A stretch of DNA of 22,174 nucleotides from a virus, in the IMG/VR virus record IMGVR_UViG_3300032267_000877, positions 1 through 22,174 of that record, one strand, 5' to 3'. Below, piece by piece: positions 10,053 through 16,776 of the stretch; the stretch's first letter is position 1; each line of letters starts with the position of its first letter. The notes beneath the pieces were generated by a model. That model was given only the letters and a program-made list of their open reading frames with translations, ran no database searches and was not told the origin of the DNA. The position numbers were made by a program, and so were the translations under genes.

Positions 10053-10348
10053 GCCTTGTTGCGCTTGCTGATCGCGGCTGCCTTTGCACGGGCATCCGTC
10101 TTGCTGCTGGCGCCCCAAGCCTGAAGGCTAAGGAGCAAGCGCGTCGGTCGACCTTTCTCGTCGCGCTCAGGACCAGGCATACCGCCCATACGGGCGAGGA
10201 AAGAGGCTCGTCGCGGATTATCTCCGCTCTTGACTGGAGCCTTAAGTGTGCCGCCAGTTTGCGCCTTATAGGAGGCGCGTCCCTTGGCGTTCAGGCCACC
10301 AGATGCGCTCTTTCCCTCTTTGCGTTGCCATGCGGCACTCTTTGGCAT
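10049..10348 (-). CDS. Small basic phage protein, DUF6321-like (99 aa)
   Basis: Begins at ATG 10348 in a TAATG overlap with the glycosyltransferase and ends in a TTGA overlap with the large terminase. The protein is basic and begins WQRKEGKSASGGLNAKGRAS at residue 7, followed by SGDNPRRASFLARMGG and then LLLSLQAWGASSKTDARAKA. I recognise this pattern from short proteins found next to packaging and structural genes in many phages; the label DUF6321 is from memory and should be checked. No catalytic motif is visible. A role in DNA packaging or as a minor virion or DNA-binding protein would fit the basic charge and position next to terL, but that is speculation. Confidence 0.88.
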   Translation of the reverse strand: MPKSAAWQRKEGKSASGGLNAKGRASYKAQTGGTLKAPVKSGDNPRRASFLARMGGMPGPERDEKGRPTRLLLSLQAWGASSKTDARAKAAAISKRNKA

Positions 10349-10887
10349 TACTTCACCTCATTATGGAAATATAGGACTTTGGGAATAAACTCAATCTTAC
10401 CGCCAAGGTTGGCTAGTCGATTGATGAAGGTTCCATCTGCTTCGTAGTGGCGGTCTTGGTAGCCAGCCTGACGAGCATAGGTTGTCTTGGCAATGTAATT
10501 GCCAGAGGTGGATTGCCCAAGGGCAAAGGATGGAGTGTGATTCCTACTCCAACCGCAGTATATCACATCCGCGCCACCCGATGCAGATTCCATCATCTCT
10601 TGGATGAAGGTCTGGTCGTAGGAGTCGTCGTGGTTGAACCACGCGGTGTATTCAGATGTCGCCAGGTCAAGCCCCTTGGCCCTCTTGTCGTGACCCCAGT
10701 CGTTGAGGTTTGGCTCTTCGTAAAACCTGACCCACGGAAACCGTTGCCAAACGCCCTCAAGATCAATCTCAGAGCAGAGGGCAATGATCTCATCGGGCTT
10801 CTGGATTTGCTTCCCCAGTAGCTCCAGCATACGAACAAGGTTCTCCGAGTCCGCATGAGCAGTTACCACGACGGTGATGCTCGCCAT
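10348..10887 (-). CDS. GT2-family glycosyltransferase (179 aa)
   Basis: A GT-A fold glycosyltransferase that would transfer a sugar from a nucleotide donor. The beta-strand start ITVVVTAHADSENLVRMLE is the standard GT2 entry. A conserved central block, AKGLDLATSEYTAWFNHDD (70-88), supplies the DxD-like metal site (H86-D87-D88), and YEADGTFINRL (148-158) carries the likely catalytic acidic residues. At 179 aa it contains little beyond the catalytic domain. The ATG at 10887 is preceded by GGGAG about 7 nt upstream, so the start is credible even though it lies 98 nt inside the cytidylyltransferase gene. It may build a glycan together with that neighbour. Acceptor and sugar are unknown; virion, cell-surface or DNA-base glycosylation are all open. 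Confidence 0.88.
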   Translation of the reverse strand: MASITVVVTAHADSENLVRMLELLGKQIQKPDEIIALCSEIDLEGVWQRFPWVRFYEEPNLNDWGHDKRAKGLDLATSEYTAWFNHDDSYDQTFIQEMMESASGGADVIYCGWSRNHTPSFALGQSTSGNYIAKTTYARQAGYQDRHYEADGTFINRLANLGGKIEFIPKVLYFHNEVK

Positions 10888-11311
10888 TGATTCTCCCTAT
10901 AATGTCGCTAGTAGAAATACCAGCGGTATATGGAATGTACAGCATTGAGATGTCTTTGATGTCTAGCCAGTGCTGGCTAATGTTGAGTTGGTTAAGAAGG
11001 CTATCGCCAGTCCAATCGTCACCATGCGCAATAAACTTGATCTTGCAATCACGCGGCATTGCGTCAATGGTGACCCAACTGTCTTCGTTGCCGATGTTGA
11101 CAACAACCTTGTCCACAAATCGACACGCATCCAGCGCATCGTAGCGTTCTGCAAGAGAGAGGATTGGTCGCCGCTTATACCGAGCAGCAAACTGGTCTGT
11201 GTTGAGGGCAACGATTACCTTGCCGTACTCAGCGCACTTGCTGAGGAAATTGATGTGTCCAGAGTGGAAGAGATCAAATGTCCCACCAACATAGACCCAC
11301 TTGTCGGACAT
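10790..11311 (-). CDS. TagD-like nucleotidyltransferase (glycerol-3-phosphate cytidylyltransferase family, 173 aa)
   Basis: This family joins CTP and a phosphorylated alcohol or sugar to make a CDP-activated precursor. The nucleotide-binding signature GGTFDLFHSGHINFL (9-23) has the HxGH site (H16, H19). HGDDWTG (96-102) matches the GDDWEG block of TagD, and TAGISTSDII (129-138) matches the RTEGISTT block. The arginine of RTEGISTT is a tyrosine here (PYTAGISTS), so substrate or efficiency may differ from true TagD. The core is complete by residue 141. The last 32 residues, with three Cys (NCSCGLGEPC), are read through the start of the glycosyltransferase gene in another frame. It starts in a TAATG overlap with the endolysin stop. 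Other family members act on ethanolamine, ribitol or heptose, so the exact substrate is unknown. Confidence 0.9.
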   Translation of the reverse strand: MSDKWVYVGGTFDLFHSGHINFLSKCAEYGKVIVALNTDQFAARYKRRPILSLAERYDALDACRFVDKVVVNIGNEDSWVTIDAMPRDCKIKFIAHGDDWTGDSLLNQLNISQHWLDIKDISMLYIPYTAGISTSDIIGRINGEHHRRGNCSCGLGEPCSYAGATGEANPEAR

Positions 11312-12426
11312 TACTTCTTCTTCTGGAAGCCGTAGTCCGTGGAGCTTGGGTCAAGCGCCTTCACGATAACCTGGAGCGCCGAGGCGAGTCCAGCGGATAG
11401 CACCAGACGGAAGTCTCCCCCGTTGATGTCTAGGAGCGGAATGCCCAATCCAAGGGCAACCGAGATGCTGACGGTCAGGAATGTCCGAACCGCGTCAAGA
11501 ATCATCTCGTCAATTTTGCTGTTTGCTGCGATGTACTTAAACCATGCGCCAATCTTACCCACGGTGGTCTCCTCCTTCTTGGCGGCCTCAGCCGCGCTTC
11601 CTGCCAGAGCTAGACCCTTTGCTCCGATTGATGCCCAATTGACGTTCTCTAGGGCTTTTACCGCAACATCCAACTGGGATGGTGTCTTTATACCAGATGT
11701 TACTTTTGGAGCCTCTACGAGCTTCCTAAGTGCCTCTACGTTGATTGCGGGAGCCACCTGCGCGACCGCTGGAGTTGCAACTGGGGCGGCTACCTTACCT
11801 GGGTGCGTCACGATCAGCAGGCACTTATAATCGGCGGCAACCTTGCCAGCCTTGACCTTGCTGTTGGCGATCTGCTTGAGCTGCTCTTCGGTAACTAGCA
11901 CGCCGTACTTTTCGGTGGCGGCCTTTTCGTCGCGGGTAGGGCATGACCACTGCCAACCGTGATCTTCGCACCACGCGGCGCTAGTCATATGCCCGTAGGT
12001 TCGGGTAGGCTGCTTCTGCTTGACCCACCACCACTTCTTCCACGCATCGTGCCACTTGCTGATGTGGATGTCTGGGTAGCCGAGCGGCTGCTGCACCCAT
12101 ACCATCAGCGCGGCTCCGCCCTTTGCGGCGGCTACGGCATCAGCCCACGACTTTGCGTAGCGTGCCTTGCCGCCAAGGACTGCAATGGTCTTGACCGCTT
12201 CGGGTAGTGAACCGCCAGCATCGCTGACGCCCTGCTTATCCTTGCGGCCAGTCGCCTTCTCAAACGCGGCAACGCCTTGGGCAGCAGTGTAGTCCACCGT
12301 GTAGCCAGAAGCCCACGAGACTGCGGCGGCACACGATGACCATGTGCAGTCATCGAGCACCTGCTTGGCGCCCTTCTGCTTTGCCTCAGCGTCTGAGTAG
12401 AGTTGCGACTTGACCCGATACTGCAT
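11311..12426 (-). CDS. Endolysin fused to holin-like C-terminal domain (371 aa)
   Basis: Residues 15-160 look like a papain-like/C39-like cysteine peptidase. DDCTWSSCAAAVSW (25-38) offers Cys27 or Cys32 as nucleophile, and GHMTSAAW (145-152) offers the catalytic His146. In this gene position such a domain would cleave peptidoglycan cross-links. Residues 205-250 are an Ala/Pro/Val-rich linker. Residues 313-358 contain two hydrophobic segments (RTFLTVSISVALGLGIPLL and VLSAGLASALQVIVKAL) separated by DINGGDF, resembling r1t-type holins of Gram-positive phages. A muralytic enzyme and a membrane anchor or pore module therefore share one chain. The ATG at 12426 follows GGAAGGA. It is the last gene of a probable three-gene lysis cassette. 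The peptidase assignment is by pattern; an amidase or a virion-associated lysin is the main alternative. Confidence 0.72.
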   Translation of the reverse strand: MQYRVKSQLYSDAEAKQKGAKQVLDDCTWSSCAAAVSWASGYTVDYTAAQGVAAFEKATGRKDKQGVSDAGGSLPEAVKTIAVLGGKARYAKSWADAVAAAKGGAALMVWVQQPLGYPDIHISKWHDAWKKWWWVKQKQPTRTYGHMTSAAWCEDHGWQWSCPTRDEKAATEKYGVLVTEEQLKQIANSKVKAGKVAADYKCLLIVTHPGKVAAPVATPAVAQVAPAINVEALRKLVEAPKVTSGIKTPSQLDVAVKALENVNWASIGAKGLALAGSAAEAAKKEETTVGKIGAWFKYIAANSKIDEMILDAVRTFLTVSISVALGLGIPLLDINGGDFRLVLSAGLASALQVIVKALDPSSTDYGFQKKK

Positions 12427-12429
12427 TTG

Positions 12430-12600
12430 TTAATCCTTCCAGCGTAGTGGTCCCGTCAGGAACCATACTAGTGTCAACCCCGTGAAGATTGATGCCATTG
12501 TGTCTCGTGTTGCCCCTTCTGGCAGCACCACGACTGCAAAGAGAAGTCCAAGGATCGTCCAAGACCCACCGACTAGATCGTTAATAATTTTTGTAATCAC
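12430..12600 (-). CDS. Small two-helix membrane protein, putative holin (56 aa)
   Basis: Starts at GTG 12600, overlapping the preceding stop as GTGA, and ends three bases before the endolysin ATG. It has two predicted transmembrane helices, roughly residues 13-27 ([13 protein letters not shown]) and 36-50 ([15 protein letters not shown]), joined by a short polar loop PEGATRDT and ending in the basic tail PLRWKD. Size, topology and position immediately upstream of an endolysin fit a small holin or antiholin. No sequence family is recognised. Because the endolysin also has a holin-like tail, this gene could be the pore former or a regulator of it. Confidence 0.75.
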   Translation of the reverse strand: MITKIINDLVGGSWTILGLLFAVVVLPEGATRDTMASIFTGLTLVWFLTGPLRWKD

Positions 12601-13352
12601 TTCTTATTTCTCCCTGTGTTGGAGGCTGCAACCGCAGCCGCTGCTGCTTGGGCTACCTGACTCACGATGATTGCCACCGCAACTGGTTGAGCCTGCTTCT
12701 TCTCCTCGACCGAGAGATCTTTTCCTAGGTTGGTGACTGCTTCGACCGCTTCGCCAATGCTTTCCGAGATCGCCGCAACTGCTTCCGCGACTGCCGCTAC
12801 TGGATCAGGAGGCGGAGCCACGGGCGATGGTGGTGGCTCCGTTGGTGTCGGTGGCGGCTCTGTTGGAGTTGGTGGCGGTTCAGTTGGTGATGGCGGTGGC
12901 TCCGTTGGCGTTGGCGGAGGTGCCGTTGGTGTTGGGGCTACGCTCGGCTTAGGGCTTGGCGTAGGCTGCGGAGTTTCAGTCGGAGTTGGCGTTGGGCTTG
13001 GAGTCGGCTCTTCAGTCGGAGTCGGAGTCGGCTCTGGTGTTGGCTCTGGCGTCGGCTCAGGCGTCGGGCTGGGTGTAGGCTCTGGTGTCGGCTCAAGGCT
13101 AGGCTCCACACTCGCGCTCGGCGTTGGGTTCGGTTCCCACGGAATCGGATCCCACGGTCGATTTGGTAAACAGAGTTCGCTCCATAGGTTTTCCCACGGC
13201 TGGTCCTCCCACCAGAGTGGCCCCCACATCTGAAACTCTCCCGTGTAGGGATTCCAGTCTCCGCACCAGACTTCTTGCTGGTTTGCACGTGCAATTCTTG
13301 GGAGAACAAAGCTTACTGTAAGTAGAAGTCCCAATAAGGCTGCGGAACGCAA
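12597..13352 (-). CDS. Exported Trp-rich protein with Pro/Thr spacer and hydrophobic tail (251 aa)
   Basis: The only start compatible with the upstream in-frame stop is TTG 13352, directly after the TGA of the previous gene, so translation is probably coupled. Residues 1-23 are a signal peptide ending ARA. Residues 24-73 form a compact Trp-rich domain (nine Trp) with two Cys (C30, C61) that could form a disulphide. Residues 74-184 are an extended Pro/Thr/Glu spacer, first PTPEP-type then PTPTEPP heptads. Residues 185-220 are helical, and 222-243 are a hydrophobic Ala/Val-rich helix before a basic end. The arrangement is secreted head, wall-length spacer, possible membrane anchor. It lies just upstream of holin-like and endolysin genes, so a lysis accessory or wall-spanning role is plausible inference. 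It may instead be a virion or surface protein. Confidence 0.8.
   Translation of the reverse strand: MRSAALLGLLLTVSFVLPRIARANQQEVWCGDWNPYTGEFQMWGPLWWEDQPWENLWSELCLPNRPWDPIPWEPNPTPSASVEPSLEPTPEPTPSPTPEPTPEPTPEPTPTPTEEPTPSPTPTPTETPQPTPSPKPSVAPTPTAPPPTPTEPPPSPTEPPPTPTEPPPTPTEPPPSPVAPPPDPVAAVAEAVAAISESIGEAVEAVTNLGKDLSVEEKKQAQPVAVAIIVSQVAQAAAAAVAASNTGRNKK
12801..13133 (-). repeat. Pro/Thr-encoding tandem repeat tract
   Basis: Two repeat regimes lie side by side. At 12807-12914 there is a 21-bp unit encoding PTPTEPP-type heptads in five imperfect copies. At about 12920-13133 there are 6- and 12-bp units encoding PT/PEPT. The plus strand reads as GGTGTCGGCTCT-like blocks. Such tracts can change copy number by slippage or recombination. 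Confidence 0.9.
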
Positions 13353-13841
13353 TCATAACTCCGATTCTCCGACCCCTAATGGCTTGATTTCTGTTGCTTC
13401 AATGATCTGGTAAGTAGCACCGCCGCCCAAGATGCCTGCAAGTTGCAGTGCAACCTCTCGATCAGCGCCTTTCTCTTGGCGTCGGTCAATCATTTCCTGT
13501 GCGCGAAGGCCTTCTGCCAGCGTTGGGGTCAAATCCCCGTCCTGCACTGCACTATGTACGTAGTCCCGTACCAGCATTGCTAGGTCGCCCGTTGCCTTAA
13601 TGGTCTTCTTTTGCTTGCGAAGGTGGTTGATGGCAGAGATGCGCTTGTGTTCGTGGTCTTCGGTGAGGTGGTCGCGCTTATGCTTGCCAAGGGTGATGCG
13701 GGAGATGTAGTGTCCAGCGTCCGCAAGCCACTTGGAAAGCTGCACATCGGACATTCCGTCGCGCATCTTCTTGTTGATCGCCTCAACCAAAGGGCTGCGA
13801 CAAACGTGGCAACCAGTTAAGACTGGAGCCAGATCAGTCAC
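13353..13841 (-). CDS. Putative terminase small subunit / zinc-HTH DNA-binding protein (162 aa)
   Basis: Starts at GTG 13841, overlapping the 42-aa gene as GTGA. The N-terminus has CHVC (C11, C14) and, after a helix-turn-helix-like segment (MSDVQLSKWLADAGHYIS, 30-47), HKRDH (H54, H58). This gives a Cys2-His2 arrangement around a DNA-binding helix pair. The rest is helical and charged, with a middle segment TPTLAEGLRAQEMIDRR typical of oligomerising terminase small subunits. Small terminases recognise the packaging site and recruit the large subunit. The assignment is moderate: the fold pattern fits, but the gene lies six genes and about 3.3 kb upstream of terL rather than next to it. A late transcription regulator is the alternative. 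Confidence 0.6.
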   Translation of the reverse strand: MTDLAPVLTGCHVCRSPLVEAINKKMRDGMSDVQLSKWLADAGHYISRITLGKHKRDHLTEDHEHKRISAINHLRKQKKTIKATGDLAMLVRDYVHSAVQDGDLTPTLAEGLRAQEMIDRRQEKGADREVALQLAGILGGGATYQIIEATEIKPLGVGESEL

Positions 13842-13966
13842 TCTGGGACATCCTCAGGCATCCGCTCATTCTTGCCGATGATCTCGCCAGTCTCTGCGTC
13901 TCGGACGATCTCGGTGAGCATACCAGTCTGCTCGTCTAGGTAGGCTGGCTCAGTGATGACTGGCAT
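13838..13966 (-). CDS. 42-aa acidic protein of unknown function
   Basis: Starts at ATG 13966 in a TAATG overlap with the tail fibre stop and ends in a GTGA overlap with the putative small terminase. The peptide is acidic, with sequence features EPAYLDEQTG and EIVRDAETGEIIGKNE, and probably forms a small beta hairpin around ETGEIIG. No family is recognised. It is too short for most gene callers, but the exact overlaps at both ends support it as a real gene. Confidence 0.75.
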   Translation of the reverse strand: MPVITEPAYLDEQTGMLTEIVRDAETGEIIGKNERMPEDVPE

Positions 13967-15360
13967 TAGGAAACCTCCGCATACACGCCGCCGACAGTTG
14001 CGCTTGCTGTGCCAGTTGACGAAGCCACGAGATCTGCTTGGGTATTTTGTGTGTAAAGCTGCGCGCCTGTTGCCGCCAATGATCCAGTCTCGCGTAGCGT
14101 TGCAGCAATCATCGCCGCAGGCGTGGTGGCGACCTGAATGACCGAGATGAAGTATTCAGTACCCCTTGTCATCGTGTAGGTTGCAGGGTAGCCACCTGTT
14201 GTGTCTAGCGCACGAGTGTATTTAGTTGCGGATACGCTGAAGATCGTTGTGTCTGATGCGGTACGAGCAACGAGTGTGAAGGTCGTACCACTGCGCGTGT
14301 AGATGCCAAAGCGGATAAGTGTTGGAGTGCCTGTTCCTGTGCCAGCCGACACAAAGGCAATGTTGCTCACGGTAAAGTCCTTGTGCGGAATGATTTTGCT
14401 GTGATTGATTTGCCCAGTGGTAGGTGCGCGATTTGTTGTAAGCACGAATCGTGGATGCGTTGCGACGATGCCAGCCGTACCAAAGGTGTACGCCTCCCAC
14501 CCTGCCGTGGCAATGTCATAGGTGGTTTTGACGCTGTTTGGTGTAGCCGCTGTTGTTGTGCTAGTGCTGCTAACTGAATCAGTGAGTTGCAACACTCCGA
14601 CTGCCGTGGTTGATCCTTGGTTAATTGCAACAGTAACAGCAGTTGTTCCGCTTGTGGTAATTGGCAAAGTTCCGCTAACGCTTGATACGCCAATACCAGC
14701 ATGGGTGTGCGTTGATAAACTGACTGAGGTTCCACCATTGGTGAGTGCTCCGACAACCTCAAGGGCATCATCGGTCTTTAGGGCATTTGCTCCTGATCGG
14801 TAGAGGTTGACATCATCACCAAACGTGATGCCATTGTCTACAAGCGTTGGAGATGTGGTGCTGGAGTTTACTCCAATAGATTTTGCCCGTAGACTTACTG
14901 GGGTTGGTCCAGTTTGCGATATAACCTCAACTGCATTCTTAGATCGAATGTGGAGATTGTCGCCTGGTGCATTTACTGCAATGGATCCATACGAGGTATT
15001 CTTAGCAAAAATGATTTCGCCAAAGCCAACGGTGCTTGTGGTGGTTGCTGAAGAGACATACAACTGGCCACTCATGGTATCGCCAGTTTTACTTACATAC
15101 GTCCCTGATCCTCCACCAAAGTTTCCAGTCGCAGTTCCAGTGAGGGTGATATCCCCAACAGTAAGGGTAGAGACCTGGATGTTCCCCGTCGTCGGGGTTT
15201 CCGTAATGACAATCGAACCGTCGGAGATCTGCAACGCCCAGTCCACGAGGAACTCCTCATGGAACGAATCTGGAAACGTATGGGTAGAACCAGCTTGGCC
15301 AACGAAATCATTGTTTCTCCAGCGGCTGTTGATGACCCTGGTTGAGGTGAACTTAGACAA
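13966..15360 (-). CDS. Tail fibre / receptor-binding structural protein (464 aa)
   Basis: The frame begins at TTG 15360, since an in-frame TAA lies two codons upstream. Residues 88-100 (YVSKTGDTMSGQL) match the repeat found in many phage tail fibres. Residues 255-282 (GVLQLTDSVSSTSTTTAA followed by TPNSVKTTYD) match the phage fibre repeat that pairs LTD with AATPxAVK. The middle is Thr/Ser/Gly-rich beta structure. From about residue 290 to the end there is a separate beta-sandwich-like domain (FTVSNIAFVSAGTGTGTPTL, then RFGIYTRSGTTFTLV) that may contact the receptor. In the virion it would project from the tail or baseplate. Host range would depend mostly on the C-terminal domain. No chaperone gene is evident beside it. 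Structural assignment is good; fine role is inferred. Confidence 0.85.
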   Translation of the reverse strand: MSKFTSTRVINSRWRNNDFVGQAGSTHTFPDSFHEEFLVDWALQISDGSIVITETPTTGNIQVSTLTVGDITLTGTATGNFGGGSGTYVSKTGDTMSGQLYVSSATTTSTVGFGEIIFAKNTSYGSIAVNAPGDNLHIRSKNAVEVISQTGPTPVSLRAKSIGVNSSTTSPTLVDNGITFGDDVNLYRSGANALKTDDALEVVGALTNGGTSVSLSTHTHAGIGVSSVSGTLPITTSGTTAVTVAINQGSTTAVGVLQLTDSVSSTSTTTAATPNSVKTTYDIATAGWEAYTFGTAGIVATHPRFVLTTNRAPTTGQINHSKIIPHKDFTVSNIAFVSAGTGTGTPTLIRFGIYTRSGTTFTLVARTASDTTIFSVSATKYTRALDTTGGYPATYTMTRGTEYFISVIQVATTPAAMIAATLRETGSLAATGAQLYTQNTQADLVASSTGTASATVGGVYAEVS

Positions 15361-15363
15361 GGG

Positions 15364-15519
15364 TTACTTCTTCTTCTTTGCTGTCTTGGCGGAGTCCCTG
15401 AAGTCCTTGGCGCTAGGGGCGCCTTTGCTGCCTGACTTCCGCATCTTCTCGCCAGAACCAGCGGCGATCCGCTTCTGCTTTGCGTTGATGTTGGCGTAGA
15501 GACCTGGCTTGGCTGGCAT
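15364..15519 (-). CDS. Small basic phage protein KPGLYANI-type (51 aa)
   Basis: Starts at ATG 15519 in a TAATG overlap with the previous gene. The sequence reads PAKPGLYANINAKQKRIAAG, then SGEKMRKSGSKGAPSAKDF, and ends in a Lys-rich tail. This pattern recurs in many unrelated tailed phages as a short protein of unknown function. It is strongly basic and likely unstructured, compatible with nucleic acid or virion interaction, but no role is established. Confidence 0.85.
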   Translation of the reverse strand: MPAKPGLYANINAKQKRIAAGSGEKMRKSGSKGAPSAKDFRDSAKTAKKKK

Positions 15520-15776
15520 TAGGACGCCCCGTATCGCTTGGTCTCCATGACCTTCTTGCGTCGTGGCTCTGCCTTCTCGTGACGCTTCTGGGCAGTCTTG
15601 CTCATACCCTTCTGGTCCTTAGCAACACCACCCTTAACGACGACCTTGCCCTTCTTGGACTTCCCAGCAGCAGAGAGCGCCATCGCAATTGCCTGCTTCT
15701 GCGGATGACCCTTATGCATCTCCATGCGAATGTTCGCGGAGATCGTCTTCTGTGACGAACCCTTCTTCAATGGCAT
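15519..15776 (-). CDS. Small basic phage protein MPLKKGSS-type (85 aa)
   Basis: Starts at ATG 15776, overlapping the metallopeptidase-like stop as TAATG. The N-terminal 40 residues ([20 protein letters not shown], then [18 protein letters not shown]) are a widely conserved phage motif: a short basic start followed by a helix with the [11 protein letters not shown] pattern. The remainder is Lys/Gly-rich and probably disordered. The function is unknown in the phages where it occurs. Its company with the 51-aa and 152-aa basic proteins suggests a cluster of small nucleic-acid-associated or virion proteins at the operon head. Confidence 0.85.
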   Translation of the reverse strand: MPLKKGSSQKTISANIRMEMHKGHPQKQAIAMALSAAGKSKKGKVVVKGGVAKDQKGMSKTAQKRHEKAEPRRKKVMETKRYGAS

Positions 15777-16165
15777 TAGTCTTCTCCTATGCTCGGCATC
15801 GGCAGCAGCCGAGCGAGAGGTACGGAAAGCGAGTCAGCCGCTCGCTCCGTTTCAACATCCCACATATGGCTGAGGATGCTATGGGCCGCCGATCCCAGCG
15901 ACGCCTCCAACGCCTCAACGAGACGCTCCACCCCTGCCTGGTGCAGGTGGATCAGTTCGTGCGCTACCACCCGTCGGATCTCGTCCTTCTTCTGCTTCCA
16001 GAGATCTGGAGAGAAGCGGATGGTAGCGTTATACAGGTTCGTGCTGACTTCTACATCAGCCCAGGAATCGTCAGGCGGAGAACCAGCTCCTACCGTGATG
16101 GTCCAATGCCCCAACCCGAGGATGTCCTTGCAGCGATTGACGTAGTGTGCGATTGCCTTGGACAT
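15776..16165 (-). CDS. SprT-like zinc metallopeptidase homologue (129 aa)
   Basis: HELIH (H69-E70-L71-I72-H73) is a complete HExxH zinc-binding and catalytic motif in a helix, followed by a further His at 75. ETERAADSL (105-113) downstream supplies a probable third zinc ligand, Glu105 or Glu107. The N-terminal half is mixed helix and strand, with LGHWTITV and [10 protein letters not shown], as in small SprT/WLM-type or minigluzincin peptidases. It is shorter than cellular SprT and lacks the C-terminal zinc ribbon. The ATG at 16165 has AGAGGGGG upstream. The substrate is unknown; processing of virion proteins or removal of protein-DNA crosslinks are both conceivable. Confidence 0.75.
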   Translation of the reverse strand: MSKAIAHYVNRCKDILGLGHWTITVGAGSPPDDSWADVEVSTNLYNATIRFSPDLWKQKKDEIRRVVAHELIHLHQAGVERLVEALEASLGSAAHSILSHMWDVETERAADSLSVPLARLLPMPSIGED

Positions 16166-16198
16166 TCGACCCCCTCTGAATCGGTGGCGTTGTAACTA

Positions 16199-16657
16199 TT
16201 AGTAGGCCTTCTTCTTTGCGCCCGTCTTGCGGGTTCCTGAGCCACGGTTGAGTTGGGTCTCGCTCACAACAAAGCCAGGGGATTGATTCTGTCCCGACTT
16301 TCGAACAATTGACTCCCTTCGCCCGCCCGCTCCGAAGGTAGTTGTCTTCATTTCGGCGCGAGGGAATCGGTCAATGTACCCACCGCGCGGGTCAACATAC
16401 GGATCGTTAGAATTTAGGCGGGTTTCAATGGTGTTTCCCTTTTTTTGAGAAATGACATAAGCGTTCTGTTCCGCTTTTACAACTGGTTTGCCCTGCTGCG
16501 AGGCGGTGACTAGCCTCTTCGTGCTTCCATTGGCGTACACTACATTTTGGCTAGAATTACGTACTCGATCCTTCTTATTCGTCGTCTTGTCCGTTCCCTT
16601 GTAGATTGAGCCGCGACCTGTCTTTGGCTTCGGCATTGCCTTCTTTGGTGTTGCCAT
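16199..16657 (-). CDS. Basic, low-complexity protein of unknown function (152 aa), first gene of late operon
   Basis: Starts at ATG 16657 with a clear AAGGAG about 7 nt upstream and is the first gene after the late promoter and structured leader. The protein is Lys/Arg/Gly/Asn-rich with a basic N-terminus (TPKKAMPKPKTGRGSIYKG) and a basic C-terminal tail (GSGTRKTGAKKKAY). A middle segment, NDPYVDPRGGYIDRFPRAEM, is more ordered and acidic-aromatic. No domain, signal peptide or membrane helix is recognised. It may be a DNA-associated or minor virion protein, but nothing specific supports this. Confidence 0.8.
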   Translation of the reverse strand: MATPKKAMPKPKTGRGSIYKGTDKTTNKKDRVRNSSQNVVYANGSTKRLVTASQQGKPVVKAEQNAYVISQKKGNTIETRLNSNDPYVDPRGGYIDRFPRAEMKTTTFGAGGRRESIVRKSGQNQSPGFVVSETQLNRGSGTRKTGAKKKAY

Positions 16658-16688
16658 TTCAAAACTCCTTGGGTTTCCCCATTCTTAA

Positions 16689-16706
16689 TCTGGCCTAGCG
16701 GCCAGA
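16689..16706 (-). promoter_or_regulatory. Hairpin in late-operon 5' leader
   Basis: Perfect 7-bp stem TCTGGCC/GGCCAGA with a four-base loop, lying 32 nt upstream of the first late ATG. There is no T-tract after it on either strand, so it is more likely a leader structure than an intrinsic terminator. Confidence 0.6.
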
Positions 16707-16707
16707 G

Positions 16708-16752
16708 CGAACTCTATTGAGTGAGAGACCGTTCTTACGGAGGGTGAGTTCG
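16708..16752 (-). promoter_or_regulatory. Nested stem-loop in late-operon 5' leader
   Basis: An outer 7-bp stem CGAACTC/GAGTTCG (16708-16714 and 16746-16752) encloses a small CCGT/ACGG hairpin with loop TCTT (16729-16740). Together with the adjacent hairpin it makes most of the roughly 110-nt leader structured. Confidence 0.5.
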
Positions 16753-16776
16753 TTGCCCCCTCTGTGTCTCCCCCAT

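Noticed and set aside
10053-10118. Longer large terminase from TTG 10118
   Set aside because: It would overlap the preceding gene by 70 nt and add a Gln/Cys-rich, poorly ordered stretch; TTG 10052 gives the usual 4-nt overlap.
12730-13233. Gly/Val-repeat ORF of 167 aa on the plus strand
   Set aside because: It is the antisense reading of the Pro/Thr repeat tract. The minus frame has a signal peptide, exact gene overlaps and operon context.
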